From contig JADHTB010000021.1 of the NCBI GenBank assembly GCA_016776605.1, positions 1 through 64,000 of the forward strand: DNA of 64,000 nucleotides, written 5' to 3'. Origin of the DNA: Alphaproteobacteria bacterium. Its GTDB lineage: Bacteria; Pseudomonadota; Alphaproteobacteria; GCA-2731375. This document shows, in pieces, positions 39,939 to 49,169 of the stretch. A model generated the notes under the pieces. That model did no database searches. It was not told the DNA's origin and saw only the letters and a list, made by a program, of their open reading frames with translations. The position numbers were made by a program, and so were the translations under genes. Position 1 is the first letter of the stretch, and the number at the start of each line of letters is the position of its first letter.

Positions 39939-42227
39939 CTATTTCGTGGTGGCAACGAAGACTCCGTCCCAGTCGGAGCCGGGCGGGTTTTCCGTATAAA
40001 ACGCGATGCGTTCATCGTACATGTCATACAAGTCGCCCAGGCTGCCGTCGGCGGACCGGCAGTCTTTGACTAATTCGCTGGCCTTGGCCCAGTCCTGCTC
40101 CCGGTAAGCGTCCAACATGGTGACATGTTGTGCTTTCAGGGCCTGAAAATCCTGCTGCTGCAACATATCTGCAGCGCCTAAAATCGTATGAATATGTACC
40201 GCTTCCGCTTTGCCCTTCACGGCGATCAGGTCCAATTCAAGGGTTGCGAATTCATCACCGACCATGGCTTCGGTTTCCTCGCCAATGACGATGCCGACAC
40301 CGTAATTCTTGGACTGGCTTTCCAGGCGAGCGGCCAGGTTTACCGCATCGCCCAGAACCGAATAGTCGAAGCGTTGTTCCGACCCCATATTGCCGACCAC
40401 GCAATCGCCGGTGTTGATACCAATGCCGACCTTCATGGGTTTATGCTCTTCACCATTTTCAAGGGCCTCCGCCGCCAGGTCCTGGTTTAATTCTTCCAGT
40501 TCCTCGAACATCGCCAGGGCGGATTCACAGGCATGGCGGGGATGCTGCGGATCTTCCATGGGGGCGTTCCAAAAGGCCATGATGCAATCGCCCATATATT
40601 TATCAATGGTGCCTTGGCGGGCCAAAATGGCATCGGTCAAAGGGGTTAGGAAGCGGTTGATCAGACGGGTCAAGCCCTGCGGATTGCTCTTGAATGATTC
40701 AGAGATGGAGGTAAAGCCGCGTACGTCGCAGAACAAAAAACTCATATTGCGGCTTTCACCACCCAGACGCAGACGGTCCGGCTCCCTGGCCAGTTGTTCC
40801 ACCAGCGCCGGCGAAAGATATTGGCTGAAGGCGCCGCGCACGCGCTCGCGCTCCGCCTCGGTCTGCAGGTACATGATGGTCGAACTGGACAAATAGATCG
40901 ACAGAATGGCAATGCCCGGATAGATCGGATCCACCAAAAGAAATTTATCGGTATATAAATACCAACTCATGGCCACGGCGGCGATGGCCGTGCCCAGGGA
41001 GATCGAGGCGCCGGGCAGGGCGCCAAAGCGTGGCGTCAAAAAAATCAGGGTCAGGCCCATGACCAGAATAAAGATTTTTTCCATGCCGTCAGCCCAATCG
41101 GGGCGTTCCACAAAATGCCCGGACAATATCTGCTCCACCATCTGTACATGCACATCGACACCCGCGGCCGCAGGATCCAGGGGGGTTGTGCGCAAATCCT
41201 TCAGGCCTGCGGCGGAAGTGCCAAAAAACAGAATTTTTCCCGCGACTAGTGCCGGATCGAAATCTTTCTCAAAAATTTTCCACAGTGGGATCACCCGCTC
41301 CGGCGATGTATCGGCGAAATGCATCCAAAACCGCCCACTGCCGTCTACCGGTATCTCCAGGTGGCCCACTTTGATGTGGTTCAAGCCTGTTTTTTGGCCG
41401 AAATTTTCCTCCAGGTTGGCACCCGAAGATTTCAGAATATAGGTAGAGGCGCCCTGGAAGACCCGCAGGGCCTCCATTGCGAGGCTTGGATAGATTTGCG
41501 TGCCGACGCGCAGAAAGGTGGGTACCCGGCGGATGATGCCGTCACTTTCCGGCGATAGATTGAAACTGCCAACTCCCGAGGCAGCGGCTTCGATGGCGGG
41601 TAGATTGACAACGGCGCCGGTAAAGTTATTCAGGAACGGTAGCGGATCATCGCCGTTGATGGCGAAGCCCGCTTTTACCGCCGGCGTATTCTTGCCGATC
41701 TCGTTGGTCAGGACGACACCGGCGACCACGCCATGGTCCCTTGCCGCATCGCGGATCTGACCAATGATATTGGCGAATGCTTCATCATGGTCTGGAATGG
41801 AATCGATGATCGGCTTGGAAAACGCCTTAGCCGCCGGCGACAGTTTGTCTATGTCCAAGGTTGGTTGGTTCAGCCAGATCGACAGGGCTTGCCGCGGAGA
41901 TGTCCGATCCGCTTCAGCGAACACAACGTCAAAGGCTACGACCTTGGCGCCCGCGTTGAACAACAGGGCCAACATTTCGGCCAGCTTGCTGCGTGGCCAG
42001 GGCCATTGCAAGCCGTTGCGCGACAATGTTTCATCGTCCAGATCAAGGGTTGCAACCGGTACGGGCTGATATTCGCGGGGATGCAGTTGATTGTACAGAT
42101 CGAATAACTTCAGCTGGAAAACCTGCAGAAACGGTGGATTCTCCAATCGCAGGCCAAGCGACGCCACCAGCATCAAGGCTGGTATGACGTACATCATTTG
42201 GCGTTTTATAAAACGAATGGAGCGCAT
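39939..42227 (-). CDS. CHASE2-domain adenylate/guanylate cyclase (class III)
   Basis: 762 residues. N-terminal membrane helix, then a CHASE2 sensor domain outside the membrane (about 35-370), two or three membrane helices (about 380-450), and a class III cyclase domain from ~480. Metal-binding Asp residues are in FLFCDVRGFTSIS and DKYMGDCIMAFWN; KVGIGINTGDCVVGNMGS and LGDAVNLAARLE follow. It makes cAMP (or cGMP) in response to an external signal. It is 33 bases downstream of the GAF/HD-GYP gene. GAGG lies upstream of the ATG. Confidence 0.94.
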   Translation of the reverse strand: MRSIRFIKRQMMYVIPALMLVASLGLRLENPPFLQVFQLKLFDLYNQLHPREYQPVPVATLDLDDETLSRNGLQWPWPRSKLAEMLALLFNAGAKVVAFDVVFAEADRTSPRQALSIWLNQPTLDIDKLSPAAKAFSKPIIDSIPDHDEAFANIIGQIRDAARDHGVVAGVVLTNEIGKNTPAVKAGFAINGDDPLPFLNNFTGAVVNLPAIEAAASGVGSFNLSPESDGIIRRVPTFLRVGTQIYPSLAMEALRVFQGASTYILKSSGANLEENFGQKTGLNHIKVGHLEIPVDGSGRFWMHFADTSPERVIPLWKIFEKDFDPALVAGKILFFGTSAAGLKDLRTTPLDPAAAGVDVHVQMVEQILSGHFVERPDWADGMEKIFILVMGLTLIFLTPRFGALPGASISLGTAIAAVAMSWYLYTDKFLLVDPIYPGIAILSIYLSSSTIMYLQTEAERERVRGAFSQYLSPALVEQLAREPDRLRLGGESRNMSFLFCDVRGFTSISESFKSNPQGLTRLINRFLTPLTDAILARQGTIDKYMGDCIMAFWNAPMEDPQHPRHACESALAMFEELEELNQDLAAEALENGEEHKPMKVGIGINTGDCVVGNMGSEQRFDYSVLGDAVNLAARLESQSKNYGVGIVIGEETEAMVGDEFATLELDLIAVKGKAEAVHIHTILGAADMLQQQDFQALKAQHVTMLDAYREQDWAKASELVKDCRSADGSLGDLYDMYDERIAFYTENPPGSDWDGVFVATTK

Positions 42228-42260
42228 TACTGGTCGGGACCCTCTTCAGGATAATAGGTA

Positions 42261-43496
42261 CTAGTCTTTCAAACGGCGATAGATCTCGTTCATGCCCTGA
42301 TGCCGCTTTCTTAACAGAGCCATCAGCTTTGGATCAAAATGACTGGCGGGATCGATCCGGTCATCCCCCTTTAACATGACATCAATGGTCTTTTTATGAT
42401 TGAAGGCCGGCTTGTAGGGGCGCTCGGAACGCAGGGCGTCGTAGATGTCCGCGACCGCCACTATGCGCGCCGACAGCGGGATATCGTCTCCCGCCGTGCC
42501 TGTCGGATAGCCGTCGCCGGCCCATTTTTCGTGATGATACAGGGCAATCTCCGCCGCCATGCTCAGGCGGGGGACGGTCATCAGGATTTTATGGCCGTAA
42601 AGGGGATGCTTGTCCATCTCGGCCCGTTCCTTGTCGTTCAGGCCGCCCTTTTTCTTTAGCACCGCGACATCGACGCTCATCTTGCCGACGTCATGCAACT
42701 GGGCGGAATAGCGGATTTCGTCACAAAAAGCCTTTGGCATGCCAAATTCCCTGGCCAGAAAATGGCTGTATTCGTTGACCCGGACGATGTGGTTGCCGGT
42801 GCCTTCGTCATGGATTTCCGATGCCCGCGCCAACAATTGGATGGATAATAAAAAGGCTTCCTGGGTCTCTGCCTGCAAGGCAATGACCTGTGCCCGCTGC
42901 TCGTCGAGTTCCCGATTGCGTTGATGCAGACGGATATTTTTCTGCCGGATATTTTCCAGCATATCCGCCCGTTCGATGTGCGTGGCCAGGACACTGGCGA
43001 TGGGGGTGACCAATTGAACTTGTTGCGCTTCAAAGCGCACGGCTTGGTCTGCGCCGGGAACCCGGCGATTGATCAATTGCACCACGCCGATGACCTGGTC
43101 CTGGTAATTTTTTAGCGGGAAGCAAAGAACCGACATCGTGTGGTAATTGGCGATCTCGTTGTCTGGATTGAAGCTGTATGATTTTCCGGGTGGTATTTTG
43201 TAGACGTCGTCTATGCGCACGACCTCGCCGGATGACGCGACAAAGCCGGCGATGCTTTTGGTGGTGATTGGTACGATGAAATCACGGCTGCCTATGCGGA
43301 CCGCGTCATTTTGCAGGCTGATCGGCTCCAGCCAACGTTGCGCACCCTTCTTTCGGACGATAAAAATCGTCCCTGCCTCGGCGCTGGTCATCAGGCGGCT
43401 TTTCAACAGCACCTTGTTCATCAGTTGCCGCACTGATTGACGCGGTTGTCCTTCCACGAATTCAAGAAATTCGAGCGCCTGATTAATTACCGTCAT
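42261..43496 (-). CDS. GAF and HD-GYP domain phosphodiesterase
   Basis: 411 residues. A GAF domain (about 40-190; SFNPDNEIANYHTMSVLCFP, VVQLINRRVPGAD), a coiled-coil linker, and an HD-GYP domain with HDVGKMSVDVAVLKKKG and HHEKWAGDGYPTGTAG, where both the HD pair and the GYP triad are intact. Such proteins hydrolyse cyclic di-GMP. It is expressed with the cyclase gene downstream, so the two could respond to one signal. The ATG at 43496 is preferred; an ATG at 43520 is also in frame. Confidence 0.93.
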   Translation of the reverse strand: MTVINQALEFLEFVEGQPRQSVRQLMNKVLLKSRLMTSAEAGTIFIVRKKGAQRWLEPISLQNDAVRIGSRDFIVPITTKSIAGFVASSGEVVRIDDVYKIPPGKSYSFNPDNEIANYHTMSVLCFPLKNYQDQVIGVVQLINRRVPGADQAVRFEAQQVQLVTPIASVLATHIERADMLENIRQKNIRLHQRNRELDEQRAQVIALQAETQEAFLLSIQLLARASEIHDEGTGNHIVRVNEYSHFLAREFGMPKAFCDEIRYSAQLHDVGKMSVDVAVLKKKGGLNDKERAEMDKHPLYGHKILMTVPRLSMAAEIALYHHEKWAGDGYPTGTAGDDIPLSARIVAVADIYDALRSERPYKPAFNHKKTIDVMLKGDDRIDPASHFDPKLMALLRKRHQGMNEIYRRLKD

Positions 43497-43666
43497 TTCC
43501 CCAATCCAAAATAGTTTCATGGCCGACAGCGCGGATGCGATGGAAGCCGAAGCTCATGCGGCTGACTTTACCGCCTCGTGTTATCCCGGTTCAAGCGTGT
43601 GGCCAGGCAGGGTCATTGCGCCGCGGTACCGATGGACCGCTTCATGGACGGGTTGACGCCCAGTCT

Positions 43667-46600
43667 TCACACCATGCGCCGCAGCCGTTCGATGATAAAA
43701 TTACCTTTCTCCAGAATCTCTGACGGGGCCAAACGAAGCACCTGATAACCCCGCCCCGCCATGATTTCGTCATGATTGCGTTCGGCTTCCAACTCCTGAT
43801 TACCGCGAATGGCTTCAAGCGGCGCGGCAATTTCAATATTATACCGGCCACCCAATGGCGATATCAGGTGCACGGCAAGGGTTTGTCCGGCCTCTACCAC
43901 ATTGCATTGGAACGGATAGCCCGCATCCTGCAGCATTTGGCGCAATGCGGGCCAGGGATTAAGTGGGGCGTCGGCATTGTTATTGCCGAAGGCACCGTCG
44001 AACCTGGCTTCGAATTCATCCGCGACCAGTTCGCCGTTTTCGTCCATGGCGAGGGGAACTTCAGCGAAATTAGACAGAGCGGCGCAAAGCCCGCCGGTGG
44101 CCATGCAAACATCCCGATCGCCGACAATATGCAAACCCAGGCGGGCCGCGCCCACCACGTCGTGATACAGATCCTCTCCATCCGCCAAAGCCTGGTTCAA
44201 GGCACCTTGCGCATCCGGCGCCAGACCGGGCAACAGCACGATGAAATCCACCTGCCGGCCCATAAACTGATCTGGTGTAGCGACGGTAATGCGCTGGCGC
44301 ACATTATCGGGAAATTTACTACGCTTCAGAAATTCACGGATCTGTTCGGCCTGGCCGCTGATCAGGGTGGCGATGCCCACTGAACGGCGGGGCAGCGCGC
44401 GGAAGACGCCGGCATCAACCCAGGAACGGATTAGTTTCTCCGTTGCGATGACCTCTTCCCGGTTGACCGCGGCATTGTTCATGACGGTCATGCGGCCGGT
44501 TACATGGTGCCATTGCACGCCCAATAAATTTGCCGGTGCATCCGTGCGCAGTTTGCGAAAATTGGTCTGCACCACCATTTTGTTGTCGTAAAAGGTGGAT
44601 GAAAGATATTCGGCGATGCGTGGGTGCGAACGAAAATGTTCCACCAATTGATACAGCCGGCCTTGCCCGGACAGTATGGTGGAGAGGTTGCCCAGGGCTG
44701 TCAGGCTGGCGGGCGCCAATGTGATTTTGCTGCTGCCAAGGGTGAACGCGCGTTTCGCCTCCCATGCGGGCGGCAGGGGGGACAGGCGCTTGTCATGGCG
44801 TGCCGCGCCAAAAACCGCGCCTCGTTTGCCGCGATACAGTACCGGAAGGATCTGGCCAATATCACACTGTTCCGCGTCATCGACGATGACCAGGTCAAAA
44901 TACCCCGGCTCCAATGGCAAGGCTTGTCCGATACTTTCCAAAGTGGAGGTCCAGACCGGAAGTTGCTCCGCCAGAATGCCGACCGCCTGGGCAAGCCGTC
45001 GTGAACGATGGGCCCTGGTCTCGTTTACGTCGCCGTCGTTACGCCTGTCGGTCAGATCAAAGAATGCAGCAACTTGATTCTCCAGTACCGCCGGGTCGTC
45101 TTCCAGACGCTCGGTCCAATAGTCGCGGTAGAGTTCCCGGACGCCTGATATTTTTCGGGCCGATTGGTTTAGCGCCTGCAATTCCATGGTTTGGCAATCC
45201 CTGAAACGCACTAACTGCTGGATCGCCTCGTCGCGCATGGCGACTTTTTGCCGCCATCCGAAATAGCTCTCCAGGGCTTTCATGGCGGCGCCGATGGCCG
45301 CCAACTGATCTTCGCCGGCCAAGGCCTCCGCCGCCTGTTCGCCAATGACGGGGGGAATTTTACCGACGGCAAGGCGGACGGCTGACAAAAGACTTTCGCG
45401 GCCGTCCTTGCGGGACAACATGCCCTTCATCATCTTGCCCAGGCCGGCACTTTTATCGCCGCGCAGAATGGCTAATTCGTCCCGCCAACCCTGCATGACT
45501 TGACTATTGGGGCAGGGCGCTATGCGCAGCGCGGGCGGCAACTGACCCAGGCCCAGTTCAACCGCATCCTGACGGATGATCGCGTTTAATTCGTTCACCC
45601 GTCCGTGGGCCGCGCGCATTGGATCAACCCCGCCCGTATCGGCTGCGGGCAGGCGATCCAATTCTTCCATATCCTTCAGGGTCGGCTTCTCTCGCTGGGG
45701 GGCCTTCTTCTCTTCCTTCGGTCCCACGCGGTCAGGATCATCATCGTCGTCATATTCTTCAACTTCCGGCCGCTGAATTTCGCGCAGGCATTCGATCAGA
45801 GCTTCCCGGCTGGCTTGATTGTCATTTCTGTCACCGACCCGCACCACGGCCGCTGCATTCCGTCCCACCCAGGCATTCAGATGCTTGGTCATGGCCTCCA
45901 CCGTGTCCCGTCGCCGCGCGGTGTAGAGCACGCTCTGCCCATTCATGACCGCCGTTGCAATGAGGTTTACCACCGTGGCCATCTGTCCGGTTCCTGGCGG
46001 CGCGGTCACGGCGATTAGCGGATGTTTCATGCCGGCCCGAACCGTTTGGGTCTGACTATAACCAAGACGATGCATATCAAAGACCATGGGGCCGTCCAGA
46101 TGCGGTTGTACCTCATCCACGGACGCGTCGGGGTCGCCGGAGCCGCCAGTATCGCTCCCGGCATTCTGGATGCCGCCCAGGGCGGTGTCCGCTATGATCG
46201 GCTGGCCTTCCGCACTGCTCAAGTCATTCAAATCCCGCAGCAGGGCGGAGATTGACGACGGCATGGTGGCGGACGCCAGGACCGGTCGATTGCGCCATTG
46301 CATACGGCCCGACAATCCCGAACCCGTAACCTCGTCCAGTTCGTTCGGGTTGAACCTTTCCTCTTTAAGATTTAGACGTTTGGCAGCCATGGCCAGTTTT
46401 TCCACGAACGGCATCGCGGGATCGGCAAGTTGATGGGCCAGGCTTTGAATTTGCAGCGGCTCCACGCCTTGGTCCCGCAACAGTGCGCAATTGACCTTCA
46501 GATAACCTTCCGGGTCCGGACACAGCATGCCCTCTTCGATTTTGACCCGCATCAGGAATAACGGCCTGATCGAGCCATCCGCGTATTGCATATAGGGATA

Positions 46601-46912
46601 GCCGTAGCAAAGTAACGAGCCGCCAAATGCCGCCAGAAACCGTTTGGTCTCGTCGTCCCCATCTGGCAGGGGGGTGGCCTGATTGCCGTTGGTAAATATA
46701 TTTTCCGCCGTGACCGGCAATTCCACGTAGGCCGGCACACCATTGCCACAGGGCACACGCAGCTCGTGCAGGCGCTCCTCTTCGATCGCCCACCGGCACG
46801 AACGCATCAGGGCGGACAGATCTAACGCCGGCACGGCCTCGCGATCCGGCAAGGCAGGTTCTAATTGCCTGGCGTCATCGTTCGTTGCTGCCTGGCGCGC
46901 AGGCTGTGCCAT
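43667..46912 (-). CDS. Large SF1 helicase-like protein with degenerate ATPase and nuclease-like C-terminus
   Basis: 1081 residues. Its order resembles Dna2/NAM7-type SF1 helicases ending in a small REase-like domain, but key residues are changed. Walker A reads APPGTGQMAT (Gln310 instead of Lys). Motif II reads VIVDDAEQ (Asp678-Asp679 instead of DE). Motif III reads GAARHDKRLSPLPP (usual GDxxQLPP). Motifs IV-VI remain as EHFRSHPRIAEY, IATLISGQAEQI, TPDQFMGRQVDFIVL. The C-terminal ~80 residues (YNIEIAAPLEAIR ... RGYQVLRLAPSEI) look like a Vsr/MTES_1575-type nuclease fold with changed active-site positions. An acidic stretch (EEYDDDDDPD) lies near residue 388. Function unknown; a non-ATPase scaffold or an unusual defence protein are possibilities. 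Confidence 0.75.
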   Translation of the reverse strand: MAQPARQAATNDDARQLEPALPDREAVPALDLSALMRSCRWAIEEERLHELRVPCGNGVPAYVELPVTAENIFTNGNQATPLPDGDDETKRFLAAFGGSLLCYGYPYMQYADGSIRPLFLMRVKIEEGMLCPDPEGYLKVNCALLRDQGVEPLQIQSLAHQLADPAMPFVEKLAMAAKRLNLKEERFNPNELDEVTGSGLSGRMQWRNRPVLASATMPSSISALLRDLNDLSSAEGQPIIADTALGGIQNAGSDTGGSGDPDASVDEVQPHLDGPMVFDMHRLGYSQTQTVRAGMKHPLIAVTAPPGTGQMATVVNLIATAVMNGQSVLYTARRRDTVEAMTKHLNAWVGRNAAAVVRVGDRNDNQASREALIECLREIQRPEVEEYDDDDDPDRVGPKEEKKAPQREKPTLKDMEELDRLPAADTGGVDPMRAAHGRVNELNAIIRQDAVELGLGQLPPALRIAPCPNSQVMQGWRDELAILRGDKSAGLGKMMKGMLSRKDGRESLLSAVRLAVGKIPPVIGEQAAEALAGEDQLAAIGAAMKALESYFGWRQKVAMRDEAIQQLVRFRDCQTMELQALNQSARKISGVRELYRDYWTERLEDDPAVLENQVAAFFDLTDRRNDGDVNETRAHRSRRLAQAVGILAEQLPVWTSTLESIGQALPLEPGYFDLVIVDDAEQCDIGQILPVLYRGKRGAVFGAARHDKRLSPLPPAWEAKRAFTLGSSKITLAPASLTALGNLSTILSGQGRLYQLVEHFRSHPRIAEYLSSTFYDNKMVVQTNFRKLRTDAPANLLGVQWHHVTGRMTVMNNAAVNREEVIATEKLIRSWVDAGVFRALPRRSVGIATLISGQAEQIREFLKRSKFPDNVRQRITVATPDQFMGRQVDFIVLLPGLAPDAQGALNQALADGEDLYHDVVGAARLGLHIVGDRDVCMATGGLCAALSNFAEVPLAMDENGELVADEFEARFDGAFGNNNADAPLNPWPALRQMLQDAGYPFQCNVVEAGQTLAVHLISPLGGRYNIEIAAPLEAIRGNQELEAERNHDEIMAGRGYQVLRLAPSEILEKGNFIIERLRRMV

Positions 46913-47018
46913 TTTGCGATCCCGGATAAGTCTTTTGCCTGACGGAAGACGGCCTGGAAATAGCCCGTTCCGGGAGTAAAGCTAGACGTATTCGGATAAC
47001 TTTTGGTTAACCGGGACG

Positions 47019-47048
47019 CAAAAAGCCGGCGCCATATGAGGCGCCGGC
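47019..47048 (-). terminator. Rho-independent terminator after cytochrome c
   Basis: GCCGGCGCC and GGCGCCGGC (47025-47048) form a perfect 9-bp stem with a 6-base loop, followed by TTTTT on the minus strand. It lies 30 bases beyond the cytochrome c stop. Confidence 0.9.
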
Positions 47049-47076
47049 CAATTACAACGGACAATCGCTGCTGGGG

Positions 47077-47457
47077 TTATTTCGTTGCCTCTATCAGATA
47101 GGCAATTACATTGTCCCGCTGTGATTGTTTTTTGAGCCCCGCAAAGGCCATTTTGGTCTTTGGCACCAGCTTCTTAGGCTTGTTTAGGTATTTGTCCAGC
47201 AAGGCGGCATCCCAAACGATTCCGGATGCCTTCATGGCCTTGGAATACTTATATCCCGCGGCACTTCCAGCCTTGCGGCCCATGATACCGTTCAGGTTTG
47301 GTCCGACCTTGTTCTTTCCGCCGGCCTTAAGGGTGTGACAAGCCTTGCATTTTTTGAATACTTTTTTGCCTTTTTTGACGTCGGCGGCATTGGCCGCATT
47401 GAAAGTCAAAGTCATGGCGATGGCGGCTAGAACCACCGGCAAACGAAACTTCCGCAT
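47077..47457 (-). CDS. Small soluble c-type cytochrome (class I)
   Basis: 126 residues with a cleavable signal ([20 protein letters not shown]). The haem site is CKACH near residue 37-41, and the axial Met is in [10 protein letters not shown] near residue 107. [20 protein letters not shown] is typical of cytochrome c2/cyt c-552-like proteins. It is very Lys-rich. It carries electrons in the periplasm. AAGGAG precedes the ATG; it is a single-gene unit with its own terminator. Confidence 0.94.
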   Translation of the reverse strand: MRKFRLPVVLAAIAMTLTFNAANAADVKKGKKVFKKCKACHTLKAGGKNKVGPNLNGIMGRKAGSAAGYKYSKAMKASGIVWDAALLDKYLNKPKKLVPKTKMAFAGLKKQSQRDNVIAYLIEATK

Positions 47458-47804
47458 CTGTATCTCCTTACGGCGTAATGGTCGGTAAAAAAAATTCGGT
47501 GGCCTGGGCCACGCTGGCCCTTCCTAGCACAAGCTTTCCAAACTTGGTAGCGGCGGATCGTCGCGCTTTGGCGGGGCTGCAAAATAGTGCCTAATTCCAG
47601 CCATGGCTGGTCATCATTGTATCAACATCGGGTGATTTATTCGCCAGCCCGGAAGGAAAATTGATAACTATTGACGCAGGTCATGTTGCTTAGCTAAATC
47701 ATCATCATCATATAAAGTGTAGTATAGTATAGTGCTATGGGGGGGGTTCAGTGGTGAACGTTACGCCCGAAATTGGATAGGTCCAGCGGAGAGGAAAAGA
47801 AACC
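47458..47804. other. Upstream region of the CBS-BON gene
   Basis: About 350 bases without a gene between the divergent cytochrome c and CBS genes. It contains an FNR-like site at 47671-47684 and an AT-rich stretch with short direct repeats (TCATCATCATCA; AGTATAGTATAGTG) at 47699-47734. Both divergent genes could be controlled from here. Confidence 0.5.
47671..47684. promoter_or_regulatory. FNR-like box upstream of the CBS-BON gene
   Basis: TTGACGCAGGTCAT matches the FNR/FixK consensus TTGAY-N4-RTCAA at all but the last position. It lies about 120 bases upstream of the CBS-BON start. Low-oxygen induction of this gene is an inference from the match. Confidence 0.4.
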
Positions 47805-48491
47805 ATGCGCGCGAAAGACATCATGACAACCGACGTCGCCACAATTGCCCCGGATATGGCTGTAGCAGAGATCGCCCAGATATTGATGGACAATAAAATC
47901 AGCGGGGCACCCGTGGTTAATGCGGCGGGCGAGACCGTGGGCATGGTCAGTGAAGGGGATCTGTTGCAACAGGTCGGCCTAGCCGGTGAAACGCGGCGAT
48001 CCTGGTGGTTGCGGCTTGTTTCGACGCCAGAGCAGGATGCCAAGGACTTTGTGAAAAGCCATGGCCGCTTTGCCGCGGATATTATGACCACCGATGTGAT
48101 CAGCGTCACCGAAGAGACCGCCGCGGCGGAGATCGCCCAGCTGCTGGAAGAACGGCGGATCAAACGGGTGCCTGTCCTGCGCAATGGCGTTTTGGTCGGC
48201 ATTGTCTCGCGCGGCAATTTGCTGCATGCCCTGGCGGGCCACCGTGGCGACGGCCCGGCCGCGCCCAGCGCTGATGACCGGACCATTCGCCAAGCGGTGT
48301 CCGAGACCCTGCAAAGCAAGGGTTGGGCCAGCCATGGCGCAACCAATGTCATCGTCACCGACGGTGTGGTGGAGCTGTGGGGCTGGGTTGAATCCGACGC
48401 GGAGCGCAAGGCGATGCTGGTGGCGGCCCAGGAAATATCTGGCGTAAAAAAGGTTATTGATCACCTGGGTTCGATGCCGGCCAGCACCTGA
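47805..48491 (+). CDS. CBS-pair protein with C-terminal BON domain
   Basis: 228 residues. Two CBS motifs (KDIMTTDVATIAPDMAVAEI near the start, ADIMTTDVISVTEETAAAEI near residue 90) form a Bateman module, which usually binds adenosine nucleotides. A BON domain follows from ~160 (QAVSETLQSKGW, VVELWGWVESDAERKAMLVA). It is soluble. This architecture is common in alphaproteobacteria and is often tied to low-oxygen or stress regulation; the exact role is unknown. GGAGAGG precedes the ATG. A downstream small membrane protein gene starts 59 bases later. Confidence 0.92.
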   Translation: MRAKDIMTTDVATIAPDMAVAEIAQILMDNKISGAPVVNAAGETVGMVSEGDLLQQVGLAGETRRSWWLRLVSTPEQDAKDFVKSHGRFAADIMTTDVISVTEETAAAEIAQLLEERRIKRVPVLRNGVLVGIVSRGNLLHALAGHRGDGPAAPSADDRTIRQAVSETLQSKGWASHGATNVIVTDGVVELWGWVESDAERKAMLVAAQEISGVKKVIDHLGSMPAST

Positions 48492-48550
48492 TGGGCCGAC
48501 ATTGCCGCGGCGGTGTTGCCGGAATCCGGAAAACGGTATATGGAGGCTGA

Positions 48551-49159
48551 ATGCAGCAACAGCGTGATGAGACCAAAAACGCGCCTCGTAAGAGCCGCAG
48601 ACGCGAGCAGGACGATGCCAAGCCCATTGCGGCCTATAACTCCAAGGTCAAACTGGGGATATTGGCGACGCCTTGTGTGTTGGTTGCGCTGTCGGCGGCT
48701 TATGGGGCAATCAATGGTATTGATTGGCTGGGCGGCGGTACGGGCCTGCATTGGGCCGCGGCCGGGATCGGCGGTTTGACCGCTTTCACCCTGCTGCAGA
48801 TGGCTTTCGATAAAACACCGGTATTGATCATTGATGACGAGGGCATTCGTTGCCGCAGGCCTGATGTGGGGATGATCCCCTGGCGCGCGGTGGTGGGGCT
48901 GGGCACGTCCAAGGCGACGTTGCTGCGCAAGGTATTGATGATAGCCGTGGATGATGCGGAATTGGACGAGCAAGCGGCCCGTCATATGCGTCGGCGGGTA
49001 GGGCTATTCGCAGCGTTTTCACCGCAAGTGGCCAAATTTGAAGGTCAAATGACAGGCTGGCCATCGATTCATGTGCCCATTTCCTATTTCGCCCTGTCCA
49101 GCGGGGAGTTGGAAAAACTGCTGGCGGAAAAAATAAAATTTCACGGTAAGAAATCTTAA
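48551..49159 (+). CDS. Small membrane protein with PH-like domain (STM3941-like)
   Basis: 202 residues. A basic, Gln/Arg/Lys-rich start is followed by two hydrophobic segments (LGILATPCVLVALSAAYGAI and WAAAGIGGLTAFTLLQMAF) and a cytoplasmic domain (PVLIIDDEGIRCRRPDVGMI, PWRAVVGLGTSKATLLRKVL). The pattern is like STM3941-type proteins. Function unknown. GGAGG precedes the ATG. A worn repeat copy with an inserted element begins 10 bases after the stop. Confidence 0.7.
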   Translation: MQQQRDETKNAPRKSRRREQDDAKPIAAYNSKVKLGILATPCVLVALSAAYGAINGIDWLGGGTGLHWAAAGIGGLTAFTLLQMAFDKTPVLIIDDEGIRCRRPDVGMIPWRAVVGLGTSKATLLRKVLMIAVDDAELDEQAARHMRRRVGLFAAFSPQVAKFEGQMTGWPSIHVPISYFALSSGELEKLLAEKIKFHGKKS

Positions 49160-49169
49160 TTTAAAAAAT

